Shown: one piece after another, positions 13,670 to 27,264 of the stretch
Layout of the letters: the number at the start of each line of letters is the position of its first letter
Position numbering within the stretch: the first letter of the stretch is position 1
From: Sinohyriopsis cumingii
Taxonomy: Eukaryota > Mollusca > Bivalvia > Unionida > Unionidae
Direction: 5' to 3'
Length of the DNA stretch: 64,000 nucleotides
NCBI GenBank assembly: GCA_028554795.2
Contig: CM068842.1
Span: forward strand, 22,602,590 to 22,666,589
Program-made: the position numbers and the translations under genes
Notes under the pieces: generated by a model
What the model saw: the letters and a program-made list of their open reading frames with translations, nothing else
Databases searched by the model: none
Told to the model about the DNA's origin: nothing

Positions 13670-15085
13670 GAATACTCTTTTGAGGGCAAATCAGCCCTTG
13701 ATCAGATCACAGCTACACTATGAACGAAATGTAAACAGACTTTCAAGTCTAAAGTAAAGACACAATTGATTGATTCATTTTGCGAGCACGATTATTTTTA
13801 AAAGCATCAACATTTAAAGGGTAAAAATAACAAATTAAATGTACTATGTTAATAATGTGTTTCAGTTCTTTTAACAGACCAGTTTCCAGTTTATTGTCAA
13901 TCCCTACGTTTGTCTTTTGGTCTATTATTCTGCTGCCAGGCCAGCCGACGCAGTAAGAGAGAAAGAGAGAAAGGGAGAGCAGCCATCAGACATTTTTAAT
14001 ATTTACAAACATGTTAAATTTAATGTTAACTTTCTAACGTTTTAGAAGAAGATTTCCTAAATATTATGTCGTTCCATAGTAGCTTCTCAAATTCCATACA
14101 TTTCATTTATGGACTCCAAATTAGACTGTGGGAATGTAAATGTGACTGTGGAAAGTTATGATATTGAGGTTTAGAAAAATTTAAATACTGCAAAAGAATG
14201 TGATATTTCTATATGAAAAGGTTTGCCTATATTAACCTGCCGAGATTTAATCAAGAAATTCGCTGCCCGGAGTGATAAGTTCGAGTGAGAAAATATTCTA
14301 TATAAAGTACACGATTCTGTCACCTTAATTATAATATATAGAAAATTCATAGTTCTTTTTACAAACTAATTAACCGAACTACGTCAAATAATTGCATACG
14401 GACCATTAAAACTGCTTTGATGCATGATTTTACCGCGGGGCAAACAGGTGTGAAAACGTCTCGTGTATGCATTTTTAATTTTCCATCGAGATAAAATGAC
14501 TTCGTTCTCGATTTCAATTGTATTTGCGAGTGATGCGGATGATAAGTTGCATATTTGACATGGAAGAAAAGCACCTTTGTTTACAGTACTTTACTCAAAA
14601 ACTATAATGCATTTGCGCTTCAAAATAAAGCCAATAATATATTTATTTTGAGTGTTACAGCTCGTTTGCCACTGGTTATTATGGTAACAGATATTATTTG
14701 AAAAACTCTTCTGCACTCGGTATCGACTCGGCTACACGTTATAAAAAAGTATATTTGTATCAAGCCATCGCCTGTTTTAAATAGTCAGTTTCTTTACGTT
14801 TCAAAACATTAATTGTACTGATCCTAAGTCAACGCTCAGTTTTTCCTCTCATGGTGATGTGCCGATAGCCACGTTCTTTCAGCCCTTCGTGTTTCTCACA
14901 AGTAATTCAAGAAACAATTATTTACCTGAAAAATCACATTCCTAAAAGGAACCGATCATTTAATTTTCACGCGCGCGTGTGTTTGGGAATTTTGTGAGAA
15001 GCATTTTTATTCAGATCCCACAGAGCTCAAAAAATATTCTTGTTCTATTTCGAAAACTATAAAGAACTAATTATATCCGTTATAT
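13670..15085. other. Gene-free stretch
   Basis: AT-rich, no gene or repeat family recognised. A short gagaaagagagaaaggg run lies near 13960. Confidence 0.5.
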
Positions 15086-15087
15086 TA

Positions 15088-15155
15088 GAGTGTTCTTCCT
15101 CCACCAGTTATACAGGCTTCCATGTATAGCCTGTCTTACAACAACAACAACAATC
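15088..15155 (+). mobile_element. SINE family B, 3' fragment
   Basis: Carries only the 3' end seen at 12240-12330: gtgttcttcctccaccagtt, tatagcctgtcttac and the (aac)n tail. Confidence 0.7.
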
Positions 15156-15892
15156 ATTATATGTGAGGCAAATAAAATCTTGAGGTAAAAGAAAACAAAA
15201 GTTATGATTCGAAATAACATTTCTAGCTCTAACCTGATTTAAAGTGTCGGCCCATAATCAAATAGTGAGTCGAATCGAATCAAATCGAAGAGAGAAATTG
15301 ATTTCAGAAAACAAAATAAGAATAATAAACACATTTGTAAAGTTTGAGTTTGCTTTTGTGTGAAAGTTAATACATGAGTATTGCTTTATTTATATATAAA
15401 AATATGTCGAAACAAGATTTTCTTTCTAATGTACATGAATGCACCTGTTACGTATAGGTTGTCGCTTTTTTAATATTTTACCGCATGAAAATTGCTCTGT
15501 TGTACTTTCAAAAACTTTGTTTCATGCACCTCGGCTCGATAATAGAGGTTTACTTATGTCGATAATCTAAACCGGCAACAAAGAATGAACCACGTGAATC
15601 CTTTGACTTAGATTAGAGTGTCAGCATTCATTCTTATATTTTAGATAATAATATTACCTGTGATTTCTTTTCTCTACTTTATAACCCATTTAGATATCGT
15701 ATTCTTCTCATAATGTACGAGGTCAAAGAAAATGTAAACACATTTTGAAAAGTCATTGAACTAAAAGTTACTGTCGGTTAGTGACTTTGACAAACGTTAT
15801 TGGCAACCTGATTAAAATCGAAATCTCCGACATCATTTAGATCCGAACGGAATTCATGCTCTGGTGACTTTTGATACCCTTGTCTAATACGT

Positions 15893-15893
<1 letters not shown>
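15156..15893. other. Gene-free stretch
   Basis: Nothing recognised. Confidence 0.5.
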
Positions 15894-15940
<47 letters not shown>

Positions 15941-15942
15941 GA
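15894..15942. repeat. (GA)n/(GACA)n microsatellite
   Basis: Pure GA run followed by GACA repeats. Confidence 0.95.
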
Positions 15943-16162
15943 GTTATCGTTAGCAACAATATGTTCCAAATGACGTTTTTCATATTCAGCTATATGAAAG
16001 CTGGAAGTTGATTGGAGACTAAAAAGGTTATGAGTGCATAACCTCATTTTGTTACGAGTCAGGTCTACTTATTGATAATTAGGTCTGGATTATAACCAAA
16101 TTAATCTCATTGGCTACTATGAAAGGATAAGATTACGATAATCTTGTTTGAAGCCTCGTATT

Positions 16163-16191
16163 CATACACACACACACACACACACACACAG
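16163..16191. repeat. (CA)n microsatellite
   Basis: Pure CA run. Confidence 0.95.
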
Positions 16192-16801
16192 AGTGTAATC
16201 CAGGTTATGTTTTGAATATTTCTATTAAAGATGTGTCTAAATGGGAATGTATTTCACCGTGTTTACACCTAAATAATTCAAATGCCAACCTTCGAGAACG
16301 CTACATACAACAACATGAAAACATTTTCAACTACAATACAGTCAAATATACTACCGAGAATACATTTGTGTATACCTGCATCAAACAGGTCAGGAAAGAT
16401 AATTCATGTTCATATGCAAATATTAAAATAGACTTTCCTGTAGACAGTTCGACAATATTTACCTCCCCCTGACCATTACGCGCATCTACCCACGTTTCTA
16501 TTAACGTCACTGGACTGGGTCACAATTATATTTTCATATATAATCTCTACATTTGATTCTCAATACTGAACGCTTTGCATCCGAATAGTAATAAGTCATA
16601 TGCAAATCTAATATGCCTTCACAACTGAATTCAGGTTGAAGTTATTGGCATAGGTTAACCGGCATTTCTTTGACAGACATCACTGTAAACAATGTAACGT
16701 GTAATGAATGGATCAAAGATTTCACTTTCGGATCAGTAACAATCTCTCATCAATGCCTCATATATACATAAATATAAATGCATTATTACATTATGATTAC
16801 C

Positions 16802-16825
16802 TTATTATTTTTATTAATATTATTA

Positions 16826-16901
<76 letters not shown>
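16802..16901. repeat. (ATT)n microsatellite
   Basis: About 100 bp of ATT with few interruptions. The poly-Ile frame through it is an artefact. Confidence 0.96.
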
Positions 16902-16904
16902 CTT

Positions 16905-17640
16905 TCTGTTTTTCTGGAAAATTGAAAATGACCTTATTTTAATATAATATTTTTGAGACCAAAACAATCTTTGAAATATCAGCTTATTGGTACGATTTCG
17001 TAAACTAAGACGTTTGTATAGAGATCAAAATTTTTGTTTTATGATGTTTTTTTTAAGTAAAGAATTAAACCTCTCTAGTTACTAACTGGCTATATGAATT
17101 CGATTGAAAATGAGAGAAAGGGTCATGCAGATGGAAGCTAAGACTTTGACAGTCAAACTCATTGTAACTTTTAAGTCTTCATGGAATTTACAAATCTGAC
17201 ATACATTATTATAATGAACTGAATTTAATTTTTTGGCCAATTAATCAAAACAACAATGAAAATTTAGGGTAACCAATTCGTTAACTATTGTTTTCACATG
17301 GGTGCCATGTTAACTTAAATCCGTGTGCAAATAAATGATATTTACAGCTAAAGTACGACTATAGCTTCCATATTACTTAGTCTCTGGTGATATCACTACC
17401 GTCAGTGGCGTTCTAATAGCCGCCCGGGGACACGATGATGGCCCCGCCAACGATTTTCCTGCTCCATCCAGCCCCCCCCCCCCAATATGATATTATGTAC
17501 CGTAATGGCAGAATGTCACGTGATAAACATTAACACCATGAAGGAATGGTCTATAGAACCAGTTACTAACTGAGACGATGCGATGCAACCTGTAATTACT
17601 CATACTTAAAAATAATCCGCATAGACAATGTATTGTCGCG
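16905..17640. other. Gene-free stretch
   Basis: Nothing recognised. A C10 homopolymer lies near 17473. Confidence 0.5.
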
Positions 17641-17649
17641 TACGAGGAA

Positions 17650-19225
17650 TACTTTGAAAGAAGATTGTTATGTTTATTTAATTAATTGTTTGTAAAATAA
17701 AAAAGCATGCTATTGTAATGTAACATTGCATGCTGCACTTGACTTTGTCCAAAACGGAGTTCATTTCTGCTTGACCTGCTTGACTTGTTTTTATTTCTTT
17801 GTATGTAAACAATTGATCCATAGCTAACTTATTATCTCTGTGTATAGGCTTAATATCAGGGTCATTATTAATAGAAGATGTAAATATGCTTATTTGGGTC
17901 TAATTTTTGGAATTTCCTGAGTATAATCCAGCTTATGGTTTTGATTTTGTAAACATTACGATCGTTCTAGAAGTTTTTTTCTTTCCATCAGGTAAGACCG
18001 CTCCAGTGGCCTAGTGGTTAGAGCGCCTGCCTCGGATTCGGGAGGTCGTGGGTTCGATCCACGGCCGAGTCATACCAAAGACTTACAAAAATGGTACTAA
18101 CAGCTGCCTCGCTTGGGCCTCAGCATTAAGAGGTTAGTGTTAGGACTGGTCGGCCTGGTGTCAGGATAATGTGACTGGGTGGGACATCATGGTACATGTC
18201 TGCGGCATGATGCCCCAGTGCTAGACATCACTATAAACTGCGACACTGCAGACGTCGTAGCGATATGACTGAAAAAATGTTAAAGCTACGTTAAAAATCC
18301 AAATCACATCACACACACATCCATTAGGTAATGTTTTTTTTGTGTCTAGAAAATGTTAATTGTGACCTGAGGTCAATTAGAGAACTAAATAATCTTGTAA
18401 ATGTGAGGACTTTGTCATTCGTGCTTTAAGATCTACCACTTTCAAGTCTCATATTATATGTTTAGACCAGTAATTTTGGATTGCAATCTGTTCTGTTCAA
18501 ATTAATGAATTCAACTGATTATTTTCTCTGGAAATACATACGTGCTCTGATTAAATTCTTGGATAAAGACATCACTGGAATTTATGCTGAAATATTCAAA
18601 CAAGGAAGTATATTACTGTGATTATTGCTATGTATATTTAATTTAATTGTTTGTTTGTAAGTTTATTTTTTTTAATTGCATTACATGCTATTTTAATGTA
18701 ACATTGCATGGTGGAATTGACCTTGTCCAAAATTGAGTTCATTTCTGCTTGACCTGATTGACATTTTTTATAAAAAAAATTATGTAAACAACTAATACAT
18801 ACATAGTTAAATTATCCTCTCTGTCTACGAGCCTGCTATTAAGATCATTATGTTTATTTGGGTCAAAGGTATGGAGTTTACTTAGTGAATCCAGGTTATT
18901 GTTTTGTAAACATCAGGATCATTCTAGAAGGTTATTGTCCATTAGGTAATTATTTTAATAGAAAATTATAATTGTGACCTGAGGACAAATAGAGAACTAT
19001 ATAATCTTGAACTTGTGAGGACTTGGTAATTCATGATTTAAAATCTAGCACTTTCAAGTTGTATTATTTTATAAACATTTGGGCTGAATTTTATTTCATT
19101 CAAATTATTAAATTATTGAATTCAAGTGATTACTCACTCTGGAAATACAAAAGTGCTCTGGTAAAATTTTTATACACTGGAATTTATTATACTGAATTTA
19201 AACCTGGAATTACATTACTGTGATT
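17650..19225. repeat. ~600-bp tandem direct duplication
   Basis: The block 17650-17995 plus 18321-18620 is repeated at about 18625-19225. Landmarks recur in order: ttaattgtttgt, gtaatgtaacattgcatg, ttcatttctgcttgacctg, gttctagaag, ccat(c/t)aggtaa, aattgtgacctgagg, tctggaaataca and attactgtgatt. The first copy is split by a SINE, the second is not. Divergence shows the duplication is old. Confidence 0.88.
17996..18320 (+). mobile_element. SINE family A inserted in tandem copy 1
   Basis: Full-length plus-strand copy. The tRNA-like head has A box tggcctagtgg and B box gggttcgatcc, followed by the family body and a (CA)n tail. It is flanked by an 11-bp duplication, ccatcaggtaa (17985-17995) and ccattaggtaa (18321-18331), with one mismatch. 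The second tandem copy keeps the unoccupied site near 18949. Confidence 0.93.
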
Positions 19226-19630
19226 CAGTAAAAGACTGATGGCACATCAACACTCTATAAGCTATAACAGACACGTCATCTCCTTCAGTTTATGGATTTC
19301 TGCGGGACTTGTACTTGAGTTTCAGTCCGGACTTTCAATTACTAAGACTTGTGTCTGCAATTCTTCGATTATTTTGTGATTTAATTCGCAAGACCAAAAG
19401 TTCTTTTTTCCTCATTTTCACTTTGTATTCTTGGAAAATAAATTATATTTGTTCAATTTTTAAAAGCTTGTTGTCTTTCACTCTTTTATGTTATTTATTT
19501 AAGAGCATAGACTCGTAACAACAATGTTCTCATGATTAAATTACCATTCAGCCAGGCTGAAAGGAATTCGTATAATTGCCTTTTTACAAGTGGAAATTGA
19601 ATTAAGGATCAATATTCGATATTGTTCATT
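19226..19630. other. Gene-free stretch
   Basis: AT-rich, only short frames (for example 69 codons at 19309-19518) without a motif. Confidence 0.5.
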
Positions 19631-19632
19631 TT

Positions 19633-19985
19633 AGTAATTTAGGCCACCGGCCTTTAAAATAAGAATGCATGCAAAATGGCCAATATATTGAAACACAATG
19701 CACTTTCTAAATTATAATTGTTGGACATTACATTAAATAAGACATTGGCCAATAATACATTAAGATAAATAAAGAAGAACAATATATTACAACAAACTAC
19801 TATATATTGTATAAATGTCCAACATAACATTAATTAGCCCATCGGCCAATAATAAAATAAGATAACCAAGGATAATATATTACAGAAAACTACACTTAAC
19901 GTTTATAATTGTGTGACATTGCAGAAATATAGGCCACGGTCAATAAAACAATAAGATAAACAAAAGAGAGCTATACATTATTCCA
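19633..19985. repeat. ~97-bp diverged tandem repeat, about 3.6 copies
   Basis: Four successive copies share (t/c)ggccaataataaaataaga, a run ending atatattac, and tataattgt followed by gacatt. Confidence 0.75.
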
Positions 19986-19989
19986 AAGA

Positions 19990-20840
19990 CTGATCTTCAA
20001 ACAGGAATGAATAATTTGTTCACTATAACACTATTTATGCGTATTTCGCTTGACATACGACGCAAACGTATATAACACATTTACAATGGAGAAAGAATTA
20101 CCGTAAACATCTTTTTTCAGCTTGCAATCGCTACGAAAATCAGGTAAGACATCATTCATTACCTTCTATCACGGACGAATGTCAAGTGCACAATTTAAAT
20201 TAAATATTCATAACAATATTCCTATTCATATATAATTTTCAGCATTTAGTAATTGCCTACCTTCTATATAATACACAAATTTTTGTTGACTGATTTACCT
20301 TTTCATGTCAAATTTAATACATACAAAATTTTACTCTGTGCAAAGCCTAATATCGCGGCCATCATGAGATTCAGACAAAGCCAGATCCAACTTCAAAGAA
20401 TTAATTTCGTACATGTGTTGGCCGTGAACTCAATATCAATCATCCAGCGATCGCAGGATTTTATAACAATGTACAGGGTACCTGTGATTATTTATTTGTG
20501 ACAATTTACACCAGAATCGTGCATAGAACTTGGTTCACTTCCATATACCTTTAATTATTTCTTCATTGTAGCGTCCATATAAATAATAAAGCAAACATCA
20601 TGAAAACACTGTATGCTAACTTTGAATTTTTGTTTTGTTATTGTTTTATTTGTGAATTGTTGTGTGACGTTGTACGTCTACAGAGGGACTAGGTAGATTC
20701 CGAAACCGCTTGGGCGGGTTTCACACCATTTGGCACTGTTGCTTGTCAGTTTTTCTTTCAAATTTATTAAATTACTGATCAAAACGATATTTCTTGATAA
20801 AGTGTTCAGTGGAATGACTGTTATTTGCCATGTGATTTGC
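19990..20840. other. Gene-free stretch
   Basis: Nothing recognised on either strand. Confidence 0.45.
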
Positions 20841-20844
20841 AACA

Positions 20845-20946
20845 CATACAAACACACACACACAGACACACACATAGCGATAGAGTGAGATTTATTAGCG
20901 CGAACATACACACACAAACACACACAAACACACACACACACACACA
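20845..20946. repeat. (CA)n microsatellite, interrupted
   Basis: Two CA blocks with a short unique spacer at 20876-20905. Confidence 0.93.
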
Positions 20947-20949
20947 AGC

Positions 20950-22455
20950 AGAGATAAACAATATTAGGCACTAAACCAGGATAATTATCTCAGAATGTTT
21001 TGTGAAGTGTGATAACACCATCTTTTGTTAATCCTAACCTGCATTCATTCCGTCACCAATTTGAGACCATCACCGCCAAACGTCATTCAGATGTTTACAT
21101 TTCGGAATAATGTTCATAATGCAATTTTTTATATAAATTACGCAGGTTTATGATCTGGGCCTTTGCGTTTTCCTCCAAAATACCTTAGGTAAGACTAAAA
21201 AGATGAAAAGACAAAATAATGTTTTACGTTATTCGTGTCAATTCGATAAAACTACACGATACATCATTCCAAATATCAAAAGCACATATTAAAAATAAGT
21301 TTAGCTTCTTTGTTGATTAAACATGATTAGAAATAAATTATAATCAAGTCTCTCTGCTTCGCCTTTTGCAAAATTATAAGTCTATTTTTATTGGAGTATA
21401 TCCAGTTGAGCTTTCAATGTTATTTGTAAGGGATACATTTTCTAATCCTGTTAATATATACTTTTTAACTTGTCTCAGATATAAAGCCTTTCTGGTGACT
21501 GAATAACAAAGATTAAATTCATTAGGGTTTTCCAAATCGCAACGAAAGTTCCAAGTTTGTTTCACATTTCCTTCAACTGCTGGAACGGTATACAGTTTTA
21601 ATTCACATCCCATTCATTCTGACCGAAGGAATAGTTATTATGCAAATTTTGTCAGTTTCTAAGTATACATTATGTTTATTCGCTTTATTTGAATTTATAC
21701 ACAAAATATAATATTATCTTTAAATACGGCTTCGTAACACGTTTTCCAGGAACTCAATTGTCATTATGATCCATGACGCGTCCGGTGAATACATAACACA
21801 TTTTGATAGAATTAGTGTTGATCTTTTATTGCAGGGATATTTTTCTTCAATAAATTACTTTTGTTTGAAGTGAATATCACACGTATTCTTGTTTCTGACA
21901 ATATAAGACATTAAATAATTGGACAAAGCACCAAATATGGAAAACATATTCCGTTTCAAATTTTGATCGTCTTTCAGCCATGACAAAATGATAATTCCTT
22001 CGTTATGAGTAACAGTAATATGCCCATATTAAACATGTGACGCTTTTTCCTCCACGGAAAATTTATGTTAGGTTTCTAATGGTTGATGAGGCAGCACATA
22101 TGTTCGTTTGCCCATCTTCCTTACCTGCCTTTAAAGGTGACCAGCTTCAATAAATAATGTTTTCTTGTTAAGCATCTTATGTACGTCAGGTGTTACGTGT
22201 CTTAATCAGTCAAGATGCAAATCAGATAGATTTGCGTTCCTTAATAGGGAATCATATGAGCAACACGACTCATAAAAATCCATTATTTTTGTTCCCTTGG
22301 GACAATACAAGCTGTTAAACTGTCTTGCTGATTTCTGAAAGATCTTAGCTATGTGGTTGTTAAACTTAATTCGGGTTCCATTCCAAGACGTTTCACAAGT
22401 CTCCATCGAGTATTTCATGGCTTCTATGTTAAAAAGAGACATTTTAGACACTTGT
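20950..22455. other. Gene-free stretch
   Basis: AT-rich. Open frames such as 21374-21613 and 22206-22520 on the minus strand show no recognisable domain, start context or conserved motif, so none is called. Confidence 0.45.
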
Positions 22456-22458
22456 GGC

Positions 22459-22565
22459 ATGAACAATGGCTTCGAATATCTGGGGACTTGCTTGCATATA
22501 ACTGGTATTGCCATGAACAATGGCTTCGATTACCCGGGGATTTACTTGCGAATAAATGGTTGCAA
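22459..22565. repeat. 53-bp tandem duplication, 2 copies
   Basis: The block beginning catgaacaatggcttcga is followed directly by a second copy with several substitutions. The frames here stay open because the copies are short, not because of coding. Confidence 0.85.
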
Positions 22566-22901
22566 ACCAGTTAATAATCATCTTCGTCACATCTTGTAAA
22601 ACATATATAAATTATTTTGGTCTTTATGGGTCTAGTAGACTGGGTTATCATCAATTAAATTTTACAAATTTGTTTGTTTGGTGAATTATAAAACGCCATT
22701 TATAAATATATTAAATATTTAGAGGTCTGAAGATTGAGTCTTGTGCCTTCGTAGATGTATCCCATTTACTATGTGAAGATCTCAACATATTTTATTCCTC
22801 AGCTTTCCTCCTCCTCTGCCACAACCACCTTCAAATAATCGAATTTAATATGAAGAATCCTTTTTTCATGATGTCCGGTCACATGTGCTTAATCGTGTCT
22901 A

Positions 22902-23006
22902 TCTAAAATCAAAGTGTGCGATGGAAGTGAGGCTTCTAAAATCAAAATAAGCGATGAAGTGGGAGGTCTAAAATCAAAGTCTCCGATGGACGTGGGAGGT
23001 CAGATA
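22902..23006. repeat. ~37-bp repeat, 3 copies
   Basis: Three copies of (t)ctaaaatcaaagt, then gcgatgga and gtgggaggt. Confidence 0.8.
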
Positions 23007-23009
23007 TTT

Positions 23010-24780
23010 TTACTAAAATCGATAGAATTATATTGCACAGACATTAAGTTGTCACGTGTACGATCGATAAAATCATCGTCAAGTCCAAATTAAATGGCTT
23101 TTAATACTATCTAGTGTTATACAATATTTGAGCAGAGAAAGTAGGAAGGAATTAGAGACAAATATAATAAATAAACGATCATAACGACCCTTCATCTATC
23201 CTCAACAATGTAACAATGAATAATAATACACCGTGAAATATCTATAGATATACAGGCAAAGGATGATTTTATTATTCAAACTGATTATATTATTTGGAAA
23301 AATACAGCCAGATATAATCTCGTGCGATATTACTGAGATCTCAGGATCTCAGGTTAAGCTTCATATAGGTTATTTTGATTATGTTACAAAATCATCCTGT
23401 GGAAATCATTGACTGCGGGAAATTACATATTTCAATTTTCAAACAAGAATGGAATAGAGTTGAATTAAATTGTTTTTTTATTGACAGTGCACACACTATA
23501 TGAATTGTAAATTATTTTCTTCTTAATAAGTGGTGAGGTGGTACTACCTTTTATGCCTTGTCAAATTAAATTTGATATTTTACCTGGTTTGATGGAGCAC
23601 ACCACTTCATTCCAAACGGATGGAATTTGAAGACATAAAACCACTGGCAATAAAATTTTATGAAAAGTTTGTGTGTGGTATTTTACTTAGAGAGCAGTAA
23701 AGACGTTGTTTTGAAATGAAGGTAACAAGTACAATTTGGTACGACTCAATGGTCTTAAACTTAGTAAAAGAAAAGAGCGAAAACTAATAAGTTTTGTCAA
23801 ATTCAACGAATAATTTGCTTTTATAGAACACAAAGTGAAAAAGTTAAAAAGAAACTTGCAGTATTGTGAATTAAATCGCAAACTCAAAAAAGTTCATTCA
23901 CAAGTCAAAATGTAAAGATGTTCCAATTGAATTCCAGCTGTATTCCAAATAAATTCCGAAACTGAATGTGTTGATTTTCCTGTAGTCGCGAATGTGTTAA
24001 TGTGATGATGTGCTAACAGTCTTTTTAATGTATCACAATAACATAATCCAAATATGTCTTATCTGAATTCACTATAATTTCAAAACTAATTATTCTGTCC
24101 AAGAATAATATTGAACACTTTGTGACCAAATCCTGTCATCTAATATAATAACACTCAATACTATACCATCGACAAGTCTTGTCACGGGATGGTGTAAATG
24201 TTGTTAAATTAAATACATGTACTCGGGTTTCGTTTCTTTTCTCTGTACAACGATACCCGAGGGTGATTATAATATGGTCTATGTATTTCGAAATCGTGAG
24301 TACGATTCGTCCTATGCCACACGTGCAAGGTGCCTTTGATAAAGAATAACGAAAATTCTAAAGGTATAAATACGTTACTACATGTAAAGGACCTTTACAA
24401 TACTAATGGTTTTGTCAGCAAGCGGCCTGCTAAAAGGATTCGCACAACTCCAGCTGTAGGGGTAGGTAATTTTTGGGTTTTAAGTGATAACTAGTGTATT
24501 ACCATATTTGCCTTTGCATGTTTGTTATAGTTTTCTTTGCATACCATAATGCGTGCATTTTTTATTCTTGTTGCGACGTAGTGCAGGACTTATATTGGTA
24601 ATGTAAAGCTACATTTTTTAAAAAGAATTGTTTACTGTTGTCTTATCAAGCAGGGTTAAGTTTACTATTGAACCTCTGTTTTGTAATTGCCATAATAATA
24701 TAATCTTTTTAACTTACCATGTATAACGTCCTTACGTTATGTCTGTATCAAGTGTAGTACACTGTATCGGGTATATTTTC
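23010..24780. other. Gene-free stretch
   Basis: AT-rich, nothing recognised. Confidence 0.45.
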
Positions 24781-24784
24781 AGCT

Positions 24785-25035
24785 GAGTGAGTGAGAGTTT
24801 TTGATGGTAGGAATATCCGGGGTGTCCGGTGTTGTCAGAGGGTAGAAACGTCCGTGTGTCCGGAGCGTTTAAGGTGCCGGAGCGTCTAATGTCTAGCGTC
24901 CGGAGTGTCCAGAGGGACTAAGGTGACCCAGCTGTAGAGCCGTCAAAGGACCAGGGGGTCCGATGGGTCTAATATTTCAAGTGTCCGGAGGGTCTAATAT
25001 TTCAAGTGATCATAGTATTCCGAGGGACCGGAGTC
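24785..25035. repeat. Degenerate short repeat rich in gtgtccgga
   Basis: About ten irregular copies of a motif near gtgtccgga(g)gg. Two longer near-identical neighbours, gtccggagggtctaatattt and its repeat, lie around 24958-25010. Confidence 0.7.
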
Positions 25036-25655
25036 TATGTTGGTTGTGAAATTGATTCAGAGGAGCTGTGGAGCGGATAAGGTGCACGGGTGACGGAGTG
25101 CATCTCCACACATGTATTTCTAGCTGTATGCTAAATTTGGGTTAGTATGACCCAGTGTATTATTCAGGACTGGAAGGATAGATTGTATATCCGTTTAGTG
25201 ACATAATTTCGCTACCTGAGCGAATACATTTTTTACTATGTGTAAAGACTTACATTGTTTACTATTTGAGTGAACTATATTCATCTTTCCATTATTGAAT
25301 CATTTGTGAAATCATTTATCCTGTATTTTAGGGTTACTGAACTAAATTTATTTGTATATTTTTTTCCATCTTTGAAACTGTGCGTTTTTTTGTTAAATAG
25401 ATCCAATATTTGGATTATAAATACGCACACATCTTCATAATCCACTATTCATATAAATCGCCACATTAAATCATATATGTGTCGTCATTACGTGTTCTGT
25501 TGTTAATCCGAAATATCCCACCCGGTTATCTTGTTACAAGTCTTATGTAGTGAAGAAGTTATTTATTATCCAACACCCAACGCTATACCATTAACTTCCT
25601 CTTGTCGATGAATTTGTCTGGATGAGTACAAAATCCCACAAAACATATCTTACTG
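25036..25655. other. Gene-free stretch
   Basis: Nothing recognised. Confidence 0.45.
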
Positions 25656-25659
25656 CATA

Positions 25660-26156
25660 TTAATTACCGTGACTGTTTTTACTATCTAACTCTTCTATGG
25701 CTTCAAACAGGGATAAGTATGATCTTAACTGATGTTTCTCGAAAACGTTAGGTTCAAAGGTCTGGTTCACAAACGTTAGGCCACCTCGAGTGACTACTAT
25801 CTTGGACAAGTTGAAGTACTGGAACTCGAAAAGAATTTGATCGATTGCTCTGTTCAGGTCTGTCTTGCGGACGATGCCATGCGGACGATGCCAGTGAGCA
25901 ATTGTTGGAGTAGGAGGTCTTAAAAAACATGATCATACATCTAGGATCAGAGTCCAGAGGCAAAGGTTTTCAGTTCCAGTCGTCGTAACAGATACTTGTT
26001 TGTCGTTCTAAGCATAGTTTTAAAGATGTCGTTTCCCATTTTGGGGTAAACCTCCGCATGCCGTGCGTAATATTTGGCAACTTCGATGATGGTTTTGTAT
26101 TTTGTTTTATTTCTTTGGTACTTTTGGGAGAGGGTATTATAACTTGTCATATACAA
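25660..26156 (-). pseudogene. Unrecognised decayed coding sequence
   Basis: A protein-like reading continues across three frames on the minus strand. The first segment (26156-25947) starts at an ATG and reads about 69 residues. The last (25878-25660) reads about 72 residues without a stop, with a composition unlike the surrounding AT-rich DNA (for example RGGLTFVNQTFEPNVF and LFEAIEELDSKN). The two are separated by a frame change and by a tandem duplication of 14 bp (atggcatcgtccgc, 25865-25892 region), which by itself shifts the frame. The family is not recognised. It could be a pseudogene of a host gene or an old mobile-element protein. Confidence 0.4.
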
Positions 26157-26398
26157 TTTCTGGAAATATCCTACTGATATAATTTACAATTTTAACGAAT
26201 ATTTAATAAGTATAAAGAGTCAATATATTCAAAGAAGAAATCGTCCCAACTTACCATACAAAATACAATTCTGTACTGAATGTTTAAGATCTGAAAGGCA
26301 ACGAACTCAGTCAGCAATACAGGAGAAATAAGAGTATCAAATACACTGCATGGCAATTTTGGTGACATTCATCAGAAGATTTATAAAGGTAAATGTAA

Positions 26399-26399
26399 A

Positions 26400-26444
<45 letters not shown>

Positions 26445-26592
26445 TACACACACACAATCACCCTCGCACTCTCACTCTCTCTCTCTCACTCACTCTCGTA
26501 CTCTCTCTCTCTCACACACACACACATACACACACACACACGCCCTCAGTCTCTCTATCAGTCTCGCCCTCTCTCTCTCTCTATCTATCTCA

Positions 26593-26623
<31 letters not shown>

Positions 26624-26647
26624 TTACCCCTCTTTCTCGTACTCTCC

Positions 26648-26716
<69 letters not shown>

Positions 26717-27204
26717 TGTCACAATTGCACTCACTCTCTTACTCTCACCCTCGATCTCTCTGTCTCTTACTCTCACCCTCTCTCCTATTCTCTGCCTCGC
26801 TCTCGCTCTCTCACTCTCTCTCTCTGTCCCTCTCTCTCTCTCTCTATCTCAATGGCTCTCTCACCCTCTCTTTCTCTCTTACTCTCACACTCGATCTATC
26901 TCTCTCTCTCTTACTCGCACCCTCGCTCTCTTTTACGTACACCCTCGCTCTCTCTCTTACTCCCACACTCGCTCTCTCACTTGCTCACATACACACAAAC
27001 TCTCTCTCTCGCACACTCTCCAACTCTCACCAACGCACACACTCACTCTCGCATTCCTTCTATTTCTCTCTCCCTCTCTCACACATTCGCTTTCTCTCTC
27101 TCTCTCTATGTCTCTCTCTCTCTCTCTCTTACTCTCATCCACGCTCTTTCTCCCTCTCTCTCATTTGTACTCGTACACTCGCTCTCTCTCTTACTGGTAC
27201 ACCT

Positions 27205-27240
<36 letters not shown>

Positions 27241-27262
27241 ACACACACACACACACGTGCAC
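26399..27262. repeat. 860-bp CT-rich/CA simple-repeat tract
   Basis: Almost pure polypyrimidine (CTCTCT) mixed with (CA)n blocks. A 322-codon Ser/Leu-rich frame runs through it but is an artefact of the dinucleotide period. The strand bias (purine on one strand) makes it a candidate for non-B DNA. Confidence 0.96.
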
Positions 27263-27264
27263 AC

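Noticed and set aside
16708-16947. Frame with a poly-Ile run
   Set aside because: Translation of the (ATT)n microsatellite.
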